The position numbers were made by a program, and so were the translations under genes. Shown piece after piece: positions 11,795 to 21,960 of a stretch of 64,000 nucleotides of DNA. The stretch lies in assembly GCA_039090855.1 (NCBI GenBank), contig CM076991.1, forward strand, positions 102,870,021-102,934,020. The letters run 5' to 3'. Each line of letters starts with the position of its first letter. Positions within the stretch are counted from its first letter, which is position 1. A model generated the notes under the pieces. The model saw nothing but the letters and a program-made list of their open reading frames with translations, was not told the origin of the DNA and ran no database searches. Origin of the DNA: Macrothele yani. Lineage: Eukaryota > Arthropoda > Arachnida > Araneae > Macrothelidae.

Positions 11795-12265
11795 TTACAG
11801 AGATTTTATACTGAATTTTAGGATTTCATATAAAATCTCAATATTGCTACCTTTTTCCATCTCTTGCTCCCCTTTCTTTGTTTGCACAAAGCGTGAGAGA
11901 AATTTTGCAGAGTCAGTTCCCCATTTAGACACCGGATATACGGTTAATCTCAAGCCTCAAACTCAAATGTGAGCGGCTTGGGTCTATTGGTCGGCTGCAT
12001 TGAAATAGAAACCTGTAAAGCATTAAAAGAGGCGCGATATAGCTAATCTGAATTCAACATTACAATGTGCAAATACTAAGCTCAAACAAATTGTCGACAC
12101 TATAAAGAACCGTGTACCCGGTGTCTTAATGGGGAACTGACTGCAAAATTTCTCTCACGCTTTCTGGAAACAAAGGAAGGGAAGCACAAGATGGAAAAAG
12201 GTTGCAATATTGAGATTTTATATGAAATCCTAAAACTTAATGTAAAATCTCTGCATGGGAAACAA
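11795..12265. mobile_element. second fold-back element
   Basis: About 145 bp at 11800-11945 (landmarks AAAATCTCAATATTGC, AGCGTGAGAGAAATTTTGCA, AGTTCCCCAT) recurs in reverse complement at 12115-12260, around a roughly 170-bp spacer. A diverged single arm of the same family is at 16840-16980. No coding capacity. Confidence 0.65.
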
Positions 12266-12342
12266 TTGCGGTAAATGGGTAGATTTTTTAAAGCTATGGT
12301 GTTCGGTGAAACAATAGAATTATAGTAAGAGTGATTCTAATT

Positions 12343-12361
12343 CAGAAAGGGGGGGGGGGTA
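12343..12361. repeat. poly-G tract
   Basis: AAAGGGGGGGGGGTAGAG-type purine run in an otherwise unassigned stretch from 12270 to 12680. Confidence 0.7.
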
Positions 12362-12689
12362 GAGTGAGATTTCTTTTTTCCCTTTTTGGGCAAGCGAAAT
12401 TGAAAAGAATGGGAAATGGCAAATTCGTACCCGGGAGATTGGTACCTGGCAAATTCCGATCTTGCTACAGAACTTCAAATTCAAATACTTCGACAGACTA
12501 TGGAAAATTAACAATTACAACGGCTTACCATATACAACGGCCGATCCATAAAAACTGAGAGTAAAATCACACAAAATGAAATAATATAGGTACAGCAATA
12601 TATATGTTATTCTTTCTTAAAGTCTTTAATCTTCCGGATGATATGCAACGGTCTCATCTTTCAGTCCACTTTACAAAACTCATGAGGCG

Positions 12690-13605
12690 AAGGCATTTTG
12701 TGGAAGCTGCTTTGGCGACCCCTGTACAGCTTGAATAACGTCAGCAACTTAGTTGAATGTTGCACCACGGAACTTCACCTTCTTTGTTGGAAACAACCAT
12801 CGTACGGGGGCGAGGTCAGGACTGTAGGCAGGCTGTGGCACGATTTCAATACTGCATTTCGTAAGAAACTGTTAAACACAAGCAGCCACATGTGGGCGGG
12901 CGTTATCATGGTGTAGGGTCCACTTGCCCACCAGTTCCGATCGCTTAATGGATATGTGTCGTCGCAGACACTTCAGGACTGAAATGTAATACCCATCATT
13001 GACAGTAATTTGTGGAGGAAAGGCATGCTAGTAGACTACACCTTTATGATCAAAGAAAGTTATCATCATCATCTTCCGAGCTGATTTAGTTTGGCAGACT
13101 TTTTTCGGAGGAGTCGAAATAGTGGACCCATGTTTCATCGGCAGTTATTACTGTGTTTTGAAAGTTTCGATCCTTTGCAATTATTTATTTCCACTCATGT
13201 CAGACCTGAACTCTGGCTAACAATTGTTCTCTTGTCAGGTGATGAAGTGCCCATCTGGAACACACACACGATGCAGCTGTTATATGTCGCGTAGAATGCG
13301 GAATGATGACGTTTTTGAAATATTAGTTGACGCCGCTATGTCTTCACACGTCATTCGTCGATCTTCTTGCAAGATTACCCAAACAGTGTTAACAATACGC
13401 TCCATAGCAACACTTTCAGATTTAACAGGACAGGCCTGGGAGCGAGTTCTGCTGATAAGCGCCCTTTTTTGAAATCATCGTGCCATCAACATATCTTTGA
13501 CTCACCCAAATATTTATCCTTGTAAGCTTTTATCATTAAATCCACTGTTTCTGGAGCCATTTTATTCAAACGATAGCAAAATTTTATCGCACAATCCATT
13601 TCACT
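12690..13605 (-). pseudogene. mariner-family transposase, heavily decayed
   Basis: Translating the minus strand piecewise gives mariner hallmarks in the right order. MAPETVDLMIKAYKDKY is near 13560 (start region), a TITADETWVHYF-like segment near 13120 carries the first catalytic Asp, and HHDNARPHVA near 12900 carries the second. YSPDLAP, the segment holding the third acidic residue in mariners, is near 12815. Numerous stops and frameshifts interrupt it. Terminal inverted repeats were not located, so the outer ends are approximate. Confidence 0.75.
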
Positions 13606-13844
13606 TCTTAACTCTGAATCACTCACCTCCATAACTGTATGTCGAAATCCAGACGCACCTTAAACAACTGGGCAATAACAAAACCAGAATCGTCTGCCAC
13701 GGCTAATAACTGTTGCCATAGATACTTCCTTAATTCAGTTAGTCGTCAGCGTGGTTATTTTTCCCCTTCGCACTGTTGCCAACTAAAAAATAATTACTCA
13801 CAGTTTTCGTGGAATGGCAACTGTTGGTAGGGAAAAAGGTAAGA

Positions 13845-14030
13845 ACGGAGTTTTTCCGTTAATATAAGAAAGGAATTGCGGAAATATTTCTGAAAATTCA
13901 GAATTTTCTGTTAACACCTCTTGAAATCGGTAATTTACCGTGAATATAAGAAAGGAATTGCGGAAAGGTTTCTACAAATTCAGAATTTTTCTGGCGTGCG
14001 AAAAATCCGTCAAATTCAGGATTTTCGCCC
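13845..14030. repeat. 82-bp tandem duplication
   Basis: AATATAAGAAAGGAATTGCG occurs at 13861 and again at 13943, each followed by related GGAAATATTTCTGAAAATTCAG / GGAAAGGTTTCTACAAATTCAG text. Similar CCGTTT-rich vocabulary occurs at 8410-8560, suggesting a dispersed repeat family. Confidence 0.65.
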
Positions 14031-14146
14031 GACATTTCACGGAAAAAGTTGTATTAAAAATATGTTTTTTAATTCACGAAAGTAATCACGGAAAGTAACT
14101 CGTGAATTTCAGAAATATTTTTACAGGGTATGTCAATACTTTTATA

Positions 14147-15354
14147 CACTGAAGAGCAATTGAATTAGAGATACCTGTCTAGTAATGTGTAGCACCACCT
14201 TTCGCCCTGATGACGGCTGCGATTCGTCTCGGCACGAACTCGACAAGACACCGTAAGCGTTGGGAAGCCATACGGATACACGACCCCTGAACAAGCTCCC
14301 ACAGTTCACGAAGATTTGATGGAAGGGGTCAGAGTCTCGAACATCTCTCTCGATGGCATCCCAGATGTGCTCGATGGGATTGAGGTCATTTGACCTAGCT
14401 GGCCAAGTAAGCAAGGTCACGTCGGCGGAGTGTTCATCCAACCATTCGGATACAATCGGGAGCGATGGCACGGTGCATTGTCTTGTTGCAGGATCAAGTC
14501 CCCAGTGGGATGTTGAAGAAGCACAAACGGGAGCAAATGGTCGTCCAGGATATCCCTGTAACGTTGACCTGTGAGGGACGATGTCACACGTACCAGGGGT
14601 ACACTTTCAGTCCATGTAAACAGTCCCCAGACGAGAATGCCACTCCCACCAGCTTGAAGAGTACCCTGCTGGCAAGAAGGATCCATCGCTTCATGTGGTT
14701 TACGCGGTACTCGTATCCTGCCATCCGCATGTACCAACGTGAATCTCGACTCATCAGTCCAGGTAACACTTTCCCACATGTCTAGGGTCCAGTGGCGATG
14801 TTCCCGCGCGCATGCTAATCTTTGTACCCTGTGATGTGCGGTCAGCAGCGATACCCTCTTGGGACGATGGCTTCTGTACCCCATAGTGAGGAGATGGTGT
14901 GGCTGCTTACACGTTTTTGTGCACCAGCGTTAAATTGCCGAGTGATTTCTTGCACTGTGGCCCGTCTATCCGCTGTTACAATGCGAGCTAGCCGACGATG
15001 ACACCGCTCATCCACAGGCTGTTGTCCACGGCAGTTGGCCTGTGCAGGGATAGTTTTACCGGATTCGATGTACTCACGGTGCTCCCGTGACACAGTGGCT
15101 CGTGAAAATCCCAGTGCCTGCACGACTTCCGAGATGGAGTGACCCATTCGTCAGGCCCCGACAATTTGCCCACGATCAAATGCGCTTAGATCCTTCGTCT
15201 TACCCATACTGCGTCCGACTCTTACTGATTTCTGTCGCATCACTCCTTATATTGTTGGATCGCTGAATACGTCATGTCGTTTCTGTTTACAGGGCCACCC
15301 ACAGCGCCACATTTGCATAATGCCAGCTGTCTCTAATTCAATTGCTCTTCAGCG
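14147..15354 (-). mobile_element. Tc1-like DNA transposon, full length
   Basis: Inverted ends CACTGAAGAGCAATTGAATT (left) and its complement ending CTCTTCAGCG (right), about 27 bp, are flanked by TA at 14145-14146 and 15355-15356. The 1.21-kb length fits a Tc1 element. The transposase runs on the minus strand and is broken only by frameshifts, so the copy is younger than the one at 8.8 kb. Confidence 0.9.
14160..15200 (-). pseudogene. Tc1-like transposase with two frameshifts
   Basis: Three overlapping minus-strand frames make up one transposase. 15147-14842 carries the helix-turn-helix DNA-binding part (ISEVVQALGFSRATVS). 14884-14417 carries the catalytic core with the first Asp in WTDESRF and the second in LQQDNAPCH. 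14471-14142 carries the third acid in DLNPIEHIWD. Spacing between the last two acids fits a DD34E enzyme. Frame changes near 14860 and 14440 inactivate it. It would cut and rejoin the 14147/15354 inverted repeats. Confidence 0.88.
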
Positions 15355-15359
15355 TATTA

Positions 15360-16270
15360 TTTGTCAAAAAATGTTCCACGTTTCGTTATTTGGATTATAG
15401 AGAACGAACTTTGCTGAGTTTTCAATATGATGTAGGCGCGACTGTAGGGGAAGTGGACGGCTAGGGTGGGCATTAGTCTTCTCAACGTTTCCTTGAGCCC
15501 ACCCTTTATTACTCCCCAAAATATTTAAGTGCTTCGAACATAGGGCGAGTATAACCACCTAATATTTTAGGGAACTTGCGTAAACGGATGAGGATTTTTC
15601 GGATTCATAAATTTTGGTATGTTAAAACGAATTGTTTGTTGAAGTTATGTACTATTCTGTTAAATAGAAATCATTCCCTAAGCAAATTTTTAAGACAGTG
15701 GTATAAAAACACCCTTTTGTAATTATAGTTTTGTTAGGTGATTTGTGTTGATATGCAAAGTCTGCGTCGTTGAAGACAATAAAAAAGGCTATAACTAATA
15801 ATTCTTCGCAATTCTTTTAAAACCCTAATGACGCATTTTATTCTTTTCTTTGCTGAAGCGCAGAGAGGTTGTTCATCAGCTCTGTAATTCTTCCTCGTTG
15901 TTCCCCTGAAACTCAAATTTCTTTCGCTAAATCCTCCTGTGGTCCTTCCTTCGTGCTGCCGAGAGGTCCTCCATTCTCCTGGTAAGCTTAAGACCTGCTT
16001 CCCCAACACCCCAGGCGTTTCCTGCCCTCGTCCTGTTGCGACCGTTCGCTTTCAAATCCTAGAAGTCACTCTCTTAGCCCCTCCTTTGTTCCCACGCAAT
16101 CTCACCCCTTTGCCGCCACAAAACCTTATGGGAAAAACACCACGCCGGCATCGGCTAATACAAAGCATCAAGGTAAAGATTTAAGAGTTCTTGCGCTTTC
16201 AGTCGGCTGCTTTGAAACTAAAGAAGGCAAAGGATCAAACGAGCATGACAATATTAATCCGTTTGCAACA
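15360..16270. other. unassigned spacer
   Basis: No supported gene. Near 15460-15510 there is similarity to the 1740-1800 segment in inverted orientation. The open frames at 15734-16009 and 15939-16184 show no recognised domain. Confidence 0.4.
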
Positions 16271-16272
16271 TA

Positions 16273-16452
16273 TATAACGAAGTAAATTTCTCCGTCATTT
16301 CTATCCGCGCCGGGGCTCGAACCCGGATCCCCTCATTCCGGAATAAGTTGCTCTACCAATTGAGCTACGCGGACATTTTATTCTGATTCCTATCTGCCTT
16401 TATGTCGTGTGCGTCCTTCTGGCAGGTACGTCACATCTCATGGTACGTTACA
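16273..16452 (-). repeat. 3' LTR of the tRNA-bearing TRIM
   Basis: 180 bp; 3' LTR because the element is read on the minus strand. Order on that strand: about 78 bp of leader starting TGTAACGTACC, a 72-nt tRNA-like body, and about 30 bp of tail ending CGTTATA. Confidence 0.88.
16303..16374 (-). tRNA. tRNA-like Pol III promoter in the 3' LTR
   Basis: Acceptor stem GTCCGCG/CGCGGAT, box A TAGCTCAATTGG and box B GGTTCGAGCCC are intact. The anticodon arm has the same 8-nt loop TTCCGGAA as the solo copy, and its closing base pair is lost. The T stem is perfect. A decoding function is unlikely; promoter function is plausible. Confidence 0.7.
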
Positions 16453-16458
16453 TCATCG

Positions 16459-16480
16459 CCCCCCCCCCTTTTTTTTTTTT
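16459..16480 (-). other. polypurine tract of the TRIM
   Basis: On the minus strand this is twelve A followed by ten G, six bases upstream of the 3' LTR. That is the correct place for the plus-strand primer of reverse transcription. A chance homopolymer is possible, but position and strand both fit. Confidence 0.7.
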
Positions 16481-16581
16481 GTCGAAATGCTGGAGAAAGG
16501 ATTCTCTTATTTTTTCTATCTCGCGGTGTGGAAATAACATCACACCATTGCGAGATTTTGAACGGTCGGGTCATCCGGATA

Positions 16582-16593
16582 GTTCGGGCGCCA
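16582..16593 (-). other. primer binding site (tRNA-Lys type) of the TRIM
   Basis: The minus strand reads TGGCGCCCGAAC one base after the 5' LTR. It is perfectly complementary to GUUCGGGCGCCA, the 3' end of animal tRNA-Lys, and it is the primer-site core known from lentiviruses and many LTR elements. Homology beyond 12 nt is not evident. Confidence 0.85.
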
Positions 16594-16594
16594 T

Positions 16595-16774
16595 TATAAC
16601 GAAGTAAATTTCTCCGTCATTTCTAACCGCGCCGGGGCTCGAACCCGGATCTCCTCATTCCGGAATAAGTTGCTCTACCAATTGAGCTACGCGGATATCT
16701 TATTCTGATTCCTATCTGCCTTTATGTCGTGTGCGTCCTTCTGGCAGGTACGTCACATCTCCTGGTACGTTACA
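16595..16774 (-). repeat. 5' LTR of the tRNA-bearing TRIM
   Basis: 180 bp, about 97% identical to the 3' LTR by eye. The differences fall mostly in or beside the tRNA-like body. Confidence 0.88.
16625..16696 (-). tRNA. tRNA-like Pol III promoter in the 5' LTR
   Basis: Same layout as the 3' LTR copy, with box A TAGCTCAATTGG and box B GGTTCGAGCCC intact. Two acceptor-stem substitutions (ATCCGCG; CGCGGTT) are seen on the minus strand. A Pol III transcript starting here would run into the primer site and the interior. Confidence 0.65.
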
Positions 16775-16779
16775 CATAC

Positions 16780-17695
16780 AAAGGTGTATACTCCAAAATG
16801 AGACAAACTGGCATCTCTAAATAAACCGTGTCTCCGCTGTTTCATAGAGGAGTGACATGGCGAAATTTCTCTCACGCTTCGTGGAAACAAAGGAAAAGGA
16901 GCACTAAAGCGAAATAAAAGTTGCGAGATGAGATTTAATATCTTTGCCTAAATTCTAGAATTAAATCTCCGTAAGTGTTTAAAAATATGAGATAGAGATA
17001 TTCCTTGTCAGATTACAAACTAAAATTCCTTAACTGCCTTATAACCGCAAATTTTAAAAAGAAAAAGGTTAAAAAAAACAGCGTAAGATCAAAGTGCGAA
17101 GAAGCAGCAACTTCTTAAAGCCCATAGAGATTGGTTTCCAACGTTCCCGGTACTACATAAACTGAATGAATACTATGCACCTCGAAAATTTTTATACTAG
17201 GATAACATCAGCAGCGTGCACGAACGATTTTTTTTTTTTTTTTTTTTTTTTTTGGCAAAATGTGTGCAAATCACTTCAAAATTTGTGCCCACCTTCCCGT
17301 ATGATGCTTAGTCCCCAAACAGTCCCCCCAGTTCTGAGCTGCAGGTATTGCCACTAGTCACACCTTCCGAGTGGCCTTATCTCCCCAAGTCACACCTTCT
17401 GAGTTGTCAGCCTAAAACTATACCGAAACTGGAAGGGGTTGAGATCCTATCTCGGATCCACGAAAACTCCCACACAGGAAATATCTAGGTTGCGACTTAA
17501 AATCTTCTAAAATGCCCGTGGCCTAGGTTCCTTGTAAATATGTGAGAAATAATCCGTTAAGTGCTTTTTAATAGGTTTTATAAAATGCTTACAAATACGA
17601 AATATCAAAGTTGTAATTTAAAATCTTCTAAAAAGATCAGCACCTGAAGATCGATTCGTTGAGTCTCTGTTGATTAGCCTGTATTGTTTGTTATC
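16780..17695. other. unassigned spacer with one fold-back arm relic
   Basis: 16840-16980 resembles an arm of the 11.8-12.26 kb fold-back element (landmark AAATTTCTCTCACGCTT). A T homopolymer of over 20 bases is at 17230-17253. No gene is seen. Confidence 0.5.
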
Positions 17696-17699
17696 ACAT

Positions 17700-18104
17700 G
17701 CGAAATATTAAAATCATAACTAAAGATTTAGTGAATCAGAAAGCTTCTACATTTGTGTCATTTTGTTATTGCATACAAATTGATATCCCGGGGAAAACTC
17801 GTACATTTTGTTTTGGTCAGCTAGGAATACTCCCACACAAGATCTTGGAACGAAACGCAATTTGTGTGTATCCCCTTATATGAGAAGGTGTAGGAGTTTA
17901 CAAAATATTAAAATCATAACTCAAGGTTTAGCGGATCGGAAAGCTTCTACATAAACCTTGTGTCGCTATGATCTGACATATGCCCTATAGGAAAACTAGT
18001 ACGTATCGTTTTGGTCAACTAGGAAATCTCAAACACTTTGACAAGATCTCGGAACGAAACGCGATTTGTGTACACCCCCATATATAAGAAGATGTAGGAG
18101 TTTT
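17700..18104. repeat. ~200-bp tandem duplication
   Basis: 17700-17898 and 17901-18104 are diverged copies. Both contain AAATATTAAAATCATAACT, GAAAGCTTCTACA, CGGAACGAAACGC-like text and end GTGTAGGAGTTT / ATGTAGGAGTTTT. An inverted relative with the TAGGAGTTTT end is near 60895-61022. Confidence 0.65.
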
Positions 18105-18105
18105 C

Positions 18106-18212
18106 CGGTGTGGGAGTTTTGCGCCCTTTGCACTTTGCTCAGCAGCAGGAGTAAGTGTGGGAGTTTTGCGCCCTTTGCACTTTGCTCAGCAGCAGGAGTA
18201 AGTGTGGGAGTT
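18106..18212. repeat. 45-bp tandem duplication
   Basis: GTGGGAGTTTTGCGCCCTTT followed by GCACTTTGCTCAGCAGCAGG occurs twice in a row (starting near 18109 and 18154), then a third partial GTGGGAGTTTTC. Confidence 0.8.
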
Positions 18213-18273
18213 TTCTGCCACCCTCGTACCTCCATCCACCATACAATCCGGAGCTTGGCTCATCCGACTGCTA

Positions 18274-18424
18274 ACTGTTTCTCTCCATGGCCCATCCGAT
18301 CTGTTTTTCTCCATGGCCCATCCGACTGCTGCCTGTTTCTCTTCATGGCCTATCCGACTGCTACATGTTTCTCTCCATGGCTCATCCCATTGCTTTCTGT
18401 TTCTCTCCATGTCCCATCCGACTG
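18274..18424 (+). repeat. 32-bp minisatellite, left part
   Basis: Four to five units built on CTCTCCATGGCCCATCCGAC then TGCTACCTGTTT. The array is cut at 18424 by the composite element and resumes at 20365. Confidence 0.9.
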
Positions 18425-20364
18425 CTCAGCAAAAACACAAGTGTTGGGAAACTGCTGGTCTATAGCTGGCAGTGATGGGTCACTGCTGGCTGAAATCTGC
18501 CACTCACGTCCCGGTAGCGGTCCGTTGGTGGTAGCGCCATCAGCTGGAGAGCTATTGATGGCCCTGCAGCATCGCCGTGAATTGCGAACCATCACGCATG
18601 TGCCACTAGTGGCCCATAGCTGGCAACCGGTGAAACCCCAACACCAGGTGGAAGCAACGGGACCCAGCAAAAACAGTCATGCTGGCCCAGCACTATGTTG
18701 CCGCTGCCGAACTGTCAATAAAATGTCCGGGCGGCCAACAGAAGGGCCAGCAGTTCAGGCCAACAGCTGGCCAACAGTTGGCACCCCATCAGTTGTCATA
18801 TGCCACAACAGGGCCACCAGTTATCCATCACAGGCAGTAGCTGCCACAAGTGGCCCTTCAGTGGCCCTACAAGCACGTGCCAGAAATGATGGCTAGCCTA
18901 ATGTGCTTTGCTAGTGTGCCGTTAGTGGAAGCTGGCAACCACGTGACGTAACTGGTGGCTTGCCGAATCTTGTCCGCCAATTTCCCAGTAGTAGCCATAA
19001 TAATAATAATAATAAAAAAAGCATGGATAACCGCAGTTTCCCAACGCTACATTTTTTTTTTTTTCTACCCTTACGAAGCTTGTGAATTAACGCACTGCCC
19101 TGGGGAAATTTTCTCAACAGACCGGGAAAACGCCCGTTTGCATCTGAATCAGGGCTGTTGACGTGGTAGCTGAGCTCTCTACCGACCGGACTAATTTGTC
19201 ACGCGCGAACACATGCTTAAAGCTGTTTGTTTGGTATGCAATTTGTAATCGAATGTTTCCCTCTTTCATTTTACAATATTGCGAGGTATTTTTCATAAAA
19301 GTCAGTTTCATATAATTGATAAATTAATTTTTTCAACGTAACGATAGTTTTTTTTTTAACCTTAAGGGAACTTCACTCATTTTCAAGGAGTGTACATACT
19401 TAAGAGTCGCTTTCCAAAGTTTTGTACTGTCCTTGTCGTCTTGAAAAGAGATTGTTGAATAAATATATATTTACCCGAGTTCATGTCACATTCTGTTACA
19501 TTTTTAACGTTGTGTCTTTCCTTTCTGTTGTCCGAAGCTACATTTGTTTTAAAGAGTAAAAGATATTTTATTTTAGTTCTCGTTATTTTTAGAAGCTAAT
19601 TCCTCCTAGTCTTGTGTATTCAACCCATATATGAGTACACCACATAGCGTTGCTTTTTTTTTCTTTCAAATAATTAATAAATTTTGTACGCGTATATTTC
19701 TTTTTTTTTTTCCAACAAACGCTGTTTTAATGGTTTTCCAGGTATGTGTTTCAAGCGGTTTCAAATTTTTTCTTGTTATTCATCCACTCCATTCCATGAA
19801 TTGCTTTTCATGGGAATGGAGTGGGTGCATTTCATGGCTGTAATCTAGTATTTCACGGCTTAATCTGATATCTTCGTCGACGTAAAATTTCATTAGAAAA
19901 TTAATTCGCCTCTCCACATATGGATTTTTTTTCTTAACATCCACTAAAATAACACGATGGCGACAGCGTGTTATTTTGTTGTAGCTTTGGGAAACTGCGG
20001 CTATTCTTGATTTTTTTTATTTTATTTTATGGCTACTACTGGGAAATTGGCGGACAAGATTCGGCACGCCATCAGTTACGTCACGTGATTGCTGGATGCC
20101 ACTGCCGGGAAACTAGCGGACCAAATTAGGCTAACCATCATTTATGGCACGTGCTTGCAGGGCAGCTGAAGGGCCACTACTGCCTGTGATGGATAAGTAA
20201 TGGCCATGTTGTGGCATATGACAACTGATTGGGGTGCCAACTGTTGGCGTGAACTTTTAGCCTTTCCCTTGGCAGCCCGGACATTTTATTGACGGTTTGG
20301 CAACGGCAACATAGTGCTGGGTCATTGCTGGCAGTGCTGGCCCAGCAAGACTGTTTTTGTTGGG
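18425..20364. mobile_element. composite GCTGGG-ended fold-back element inserted in the satellite
   Basis: It starts CTCAGCAAAAACAC and ends TGTTTTTGTTGGG, i.e. diverged CCCAGCAAAAACA termini, with TG on both sides (18423-18424, 20365-20366). From 18663 a second CCCAGCAAAAACAGTC start occurs. Roughly 400 bp from there (GTCAATAAAATGTCCGGG, GGCACCCCATCAGTTGTCAT, CCGCAGTTTCCCAA landmarks) is repeated inverted at 19970-20364. 18425-18660 is a fragment of the other end type. It codes for no recognisable protein; the 276-codon frame over 18066-18896 is repeat-derived. A tRNA-like segment lies near 19150-19200. Confidence 0.7.
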
Positions 20365-21514
20365 TGCTGCCTGTTTGTCTTTAAGTCCCATCAGACTGCT
20401 GCCTGTTTTTCTCCATGGCCCATCCGACTGCTACCTGTTTCTCTCCATGGCCCATCCGACTGCTAGCTGTTTCTCTCCATGGCCCATCCGACTGCTACCT
20501 GTTTCTCTCCATGGCCCATCCGACTGCTACCTGTTTCTCTCCATGGGCCATCCGACTGCTACCTGTTTCTCTCCATGGCCCATCCGAATGCTACCTGTTT
20601 CTCTCCATGGCCCATCCGACTACTACCTGTTTCTCTCCATGGCGCATCCAACTGTTTCCTGTTTTCCTGTTTCTCTCCATGGCGCATCCAACTGTTTCCT
20701 GTTTTCCTGTTTCTCTCCATGGCCCACCCGACTGCTATTTGTTTCTCTACATGGCCCATCCGACTGCTACATGTTTCTCTCCATGGCCCATCCGACTGCT
20801 TCGTGTTTCTCTCCATCGCCCATCCGACTGCTACCTGTTTCTCTCCATCGCCCATCCGACTGCTACCTGTTTCTCTCCATGGCCCATCCGACTGCTACAT
20901 GTTTCTCTCCATGGCCCATCCGACTGCTTCCTGTTTCTCTCCATCACCCATCCGACTGCTACCTGTTTCTCTCCATGGTCCATCCGACTGCTACCTGTTT
21001 CTCTCCATGGCCCATCCGACTGCTACATGTTTCTCTCCATGGCCCATCCGACTGCTTCGTGTTTTTCTCCATCGCCCATCCGACTGCTACCTGTTTCTCT
21101 CCATGGCCCATCCGTCTGCTTCCTGTTTCTCTCCATGGCCCATCTGACTGCTACATGTTTCTCTCCATGGCCCATCCGACTGCTACATGTTTCTCTCCAT
21201 GGCCCATCCGACTGCTACCTGTTTCTCTCCATGGGCCATCCGACTGCTACCTGTTTCTCTCCATGGCCCATCCAACTGCTACCTGTTTCTCTCCATGGCC
21301 CATCCGACTGCTACATGTTTCTCTCCATGGCCCATCCGACTGCTTCCTGTTTCTCTCCATCGCCCATCCGACTGCTGTTTGTTTCTCTACATGGCGCATT
21401 CTACTGTTCCCTGTTTGTCTCCATGGCCCATCCGACTGCTTCCTGTTTCTCTCCGTGGCCCATCCGACCTGTTTTTCTCCATGGCCCATCCGACTACTAC
21501 CTGCTTCTCTCCAA
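20365..21514 (+). repeat. 32-bp minisatellite, main array (~35 units)
   Basis: Tandem CTCTCCATGGCCCATCCGAC + TGCTACCTGTTT units with few substitutions. Because 32 is not a multiple of three, the frame rotates every unit, and none of the three forward frames of the unit has a stop. Long overlapping frames therefore span the array (for example 20357-21562 and 20415-21632), each giving a 32-residue repeat. I consider these non-genic. Confidence 0.92.
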
Positions 21515-21639
21515 AGGCCCATTTCCTACGAGGACAGTACTTCGCTTCATTGGTATATGTAGAATCTGGCATCAGATAGTTTCTGTCCTCGAAACCTGCC
21601 CGGTATTGTCTTTGTACAGTGTACACTGTTAAATGTTTC

Positions 21640-21960
21640 GCGGTAGGTTGCAGCAAAGATTGGTGCTACACCTGCTGCACCACTTTCAGAGAAATGATAC
21701 ACCATTGTGTAGTGCAAAGAAAACCAGCAACATGGTTCAACTTTGCATCATGTTATAGTACAAGGTTGCACCACATTATGGTGCAGGTTGCACCATGTTG
21801 TTCGGTTTTGTTTGCAACAAAAAATCCCAATAACATGGTTCAACTTTGCACCAGGTTGTTGGGTTTTGTTATTACCACACAATGGCGTATCTTTTCTCGG
21901 AAAGGAGGGCAGCTGGTGCAGCATAACTTTTAGGTGCAACCTATAACAAAACTTTTAAGA
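21640..21960. repeat. region of repeated TTGCACCA/TGGTGCAA motifs
   Basis: Degenerate CATGGTTCAACTTTGCA and GGTTGCACCA motifs occur several times in both orientations (near 21731-21800 and 21835-21860). It may be a relic palindromic repeat; no coding region is supported. Confidence 0.45.

Larger units (their letters stand above)
16273..16774 (-). mobile_element. tRNA-bearing TRIM (miniature LTR retrotransposon), complete
   Basis: Two 180-bp direct repeats flank a 142-bp interior. On the minus strand each repeat begins TGTAACG and ends CGTTATA, the short inverted termini expected of LTRs. The unit is bounded by a perfect 4-bp target duplication, CATA at 16269-16272 and 16775-16778. One base inside the 5' LTR is TGGCGCCCGAAC, a 12-nt primer site complementary to the 3' end of tRNA-Lys. 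Six bases before the 3' LTR is an A12G10 polypurine tract. Each LTR contains a tRNA-like segment in the sense orientation. By eye the LTRs differ at about five positions. There is no coding capacity, so it must be mobilised in trans. The LTR layout fits better than a tandem pair of SINEs. Confidence 0.88.

Noticed and set aside
16273..16774. Two adjacent tRNA SINEs or two real tRNA genes
   Set aside because: Both repeats share exact outer ends outside the tRNA. The pair is bounded by one 4-bp target duplication, with primer site and purine tract correctly placed between them. The anticodon arm is abnormal.
18066..18896. 276-codon open frame as a host gene
   Set aside because: It runs through a 45-bp duplication, the 32-bp satellite and the start of the composite fold-back element, all repeats with their own boundaries.
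20357..21632. Overlapping frames of about 400 codons that could look like a repetitive secreted protein
   Set aside because: They are the three phases of a 32-bp satellite with no stop in any forward frame. There is no unique N or C terminus, domain or splice context.
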